Source: JAFGKK01 sp049684495
Lineage (GTDB): Bacteria > Chloroflexota > Anaerolineae > Anaerolineales > RBG-16-64-43
Length of the DNA: 14,859 nucleotides
Assembly: GCA_049684495.1 (NCBI GenBank)
Contig: JBAVFZ010000179.1
Coordinates: forward strand, 1-14,859
Direction of reading: 5' to 3'
The translations under genes were made by a program, and so were the position numbers. Below, in pieces: positions 13,623-14,859 of the stretch; the stretch's first letter is position 1, and the number at the start of each line of letters is the position of its first letter. A model generated the notes under the pieces. It did not search any database. It was not told the DNA's origin and saw nothing but the letters and a program-made list of their open reading frames with translations.

Positions 13623-14859
13623 TCGGATTCCCCCAGCCCGTTGCGCCGGATCACGTCCGCGTACCAATCAAAGGAGGATTTGGGAGTCCGTTTAAGTGTG
13701 GCAAAGTCGATATGGATCAATCCGAATCGCATGGCATACCCCAATTCCCATTCGAAATTATCCGTCAAGGACCAGACGAAATAGCCATGCACGGGGATTT
13801 GTTTTGCCATCGATTCACGCAGCACGCGCAGATGGCGGCCAAGATAGGAGATGCGTTCGGGATCGCGCACGGCGCCGCTCTCGTCCGGCGCATCCGGCAC
13901 GGGGATTCCGTTTTCGGTTACCAGGATCTTCGGCGGATGGTATTCGTTCCAGACCCGTTCCACCAGTTCGCCGATGCCGGACGGGTAGATCTCCCACATC
14001 GGCGAATATTCCACGCCTTTCGGCCGGACCATCCATCCGCCCGTGATCGGCATCCACCAACGCGCCGAGATTACGTGGCGGGTGTAGTAGTTCACGCCGA
14101 GAAAATCGATCGGCTCGGCGATCTTCGCCAGGTCGCCTTCGCGGATCTTCGGCGCGAACGGACCAAACCGCCGCCAGAGGTCCGGCGGGTAGGCTCCCCG
14201 AAAAATCGGGTCCAGACAGATGCGGTTGGATAGTACATCGAACCCGGCGGCCGCCCGGCGGTCGGCCTCCCGGTTGGTCCCGGGATACGCCGGCGATAGA
14301 TTAAGCGCAATCCCGACCTGCGCCGGCCGCGGTGACGCCGAACGAATGGCCCGCACCGCCTCCCCATGCGCCAGGAGCAAATTGTGGGCGGCACGGGCGA
14401 AGTCCCTTGGATGGCGCCGGCCCGGCGCGTGAGTCCCGATCATGTATCCAAACAGCGCCGCGATCATCGGCTCGTTGAGCGTAATCCACGATGCGACGCG
14501 GTCACCGAGCCGCGCCGCAACGACCGCCGCGTACTCGCCGAAGGCCGCCGCGGTGTCGCGGGACGGCCAACCGCCTTTTTTATGGAGCGCGAGCGGCAGG
14601 TCGAAATGGTAAAGCGTGGGAAACGGTTGGATTCCGCGTACGAGCAGGCCGTCCACCAGGCGGTCGTAAAAATCCAATCCCGCCGGATTGACCGGACCCC
14701 TGCCCTCCGGAATAACCCGCGACCATGAGACCGAGAACCGGTATGCCCCGACGCCGAGCTTCTTCAGCAGGTCGAGGTCTTCCTTCCACCGGTGATAGTG
14801 GTCGCAGGCGGTGTCGCCGTTCTCGCCGCGCGCCGTTCTACCGGGAAGATGCGAAAACC
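13619..14859 (-). CDS. Glycoside hydrolase family 1 beta-glucosidase (5' partial)
   Basis: TIM-barrel retaining beta-glycosidase. 412 residues are visible and the frame is open to the right window edge. Since the first visible residues are the FSHLPGRT segment near the family N-terminus, only a few dozen residues are missing. GDTACDHYHRW, RFSVSWSRV and TLYHFDLP follow in family order. The acid/base Glu is in TLNEPM, the nucleophile Glu in VTENGIPVPD, and the late GYFVWSLTDNFEW segment lines the sugar site. There is no sign of a pseudogene. It probably hydrolyses beta-glucosides or cello-oligosaccharides; the exact sugar cannot be read. An apparent TTG start at 14677 lies mid-protein and is not real. 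Its stop is fused by a 4-base ATGA overlap to the histidine phosphatase gene. Confidence 0.93.
   Translation of the reverse strand, partial: FSHLPGRTARGENGDTACDHYHRWKEDLDLLKKLGVGAYRFSVSWSRVIPEGRGPVNPAGLDFYDRLVDGLLVRGIQPFPTLYHFDLPLALHKKGGWPSRDTAAAFGEYAAVVAARLGDRVASWITLNEPMIAALFGYMIGTHAPGRRHPRDFARAAHNLLLAHGEAVRAIRSASPRPAQVGIALNLSPAYPGTNREADRRAAAGFDVLSNRICLDPIFRGAYPPDLWRRFGPFAPKIREGDLAKIAEPIDFLGVNYYTRHVISARWWMPITGGWMVRPKGVEYSPMWEIYPSGIGELVERVWNEYHPPKILVTENGIPVPDAPDESGAVRDPERISYLGRHLRVLRESMAKQIPVHGYFVWSLTDNFEWELGYAMRFGLIHIDFATLKRTPKSSFDWYADVIRRNGLGESE

Noticed and set aside
14580..14789. Possible frameshift or late start in the GH1 gene near the TTG at 14677
   Set aside because: The frame reads through without a stop to the window edge and encodes the conserved GH1 N-terminal motifs upstream, so the gene is intact but cut by the window.

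Overview
The window is GC-rich, densely coded bacterial DNA of about 14.9 kb. It most resembles a member of the Chloroflexota, probably class Anaerolineae. The pointers are a surface beta-helix protein with a Thr/Pro linker and a C-terminal beta-sandwich; the SCO1664 / DUF3090 / MSMEG_4193 gene trio, which is known mainly from Actinobacteria with some Chloroflexi members; and intergenic repeats of the kind frequent in that class. The taxon is an inference, because no rRNA or other decisive marker is present.

Plus strand, positions 1-7800: the 3' part of a secreted beta-helix protein; an L-lactate dehydrogenase with its own TATAAT box; a PAP2-family membrane phosphatase; mutS2 (full length, with the C-terminal Smr domain); trpS; and dtd. 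Minus strand, read right to left from 14859 to 7922: a GH1 beta-glycosidase cut by the window edge; a histidine-phosphatase-fold protein; a DUF3090 zinc-ribbon protein; a kinase-like SCO1664-family protein; a PilZ c-di-GMP receptor; an SCP2 lipid-binding protein; era; and purB. dtd and purB converge.

The most interesting block is the tight minus-strand cluster GH1 - phosphomutase/phosphatase - DUF3090 - PI-kinase-like protein. Its junctions are an ATGA overlap, an 18-nt gap and a 17-nt overlap, so it looks like one translationally coupled operon. The three-gene core is a recognised but functionally uncharacterised set. The coupling to a glycosidase suggests a small-molecule pathway in which a sugar or cyclitol is released, phosphorylated and isomerised or dephosphorylated. 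That pathway is inference.

The second theme is the intergenic DNA. Three different repeat types occupy the gaps. One is a set of three tandem hairpin modules before mutS2, the last of which supplies the mutS2 start codon. Another is a family of about 120-130 bp elements with GTCATTCC-like inverted ends, present in three gaps; one copy provides the last residues and stop codon of Dtd. The third is a pair of inverted arms built from GACGATAGAC / GGACCATGG words, between trpS and dtd. A variant iron-sulfur cysteine pattern in TrpRS and a four-cysteine cluster in the lactate dehydrogenase are further oddities. No RNA genes, CRISPR array, transposase or phage genes were seen.
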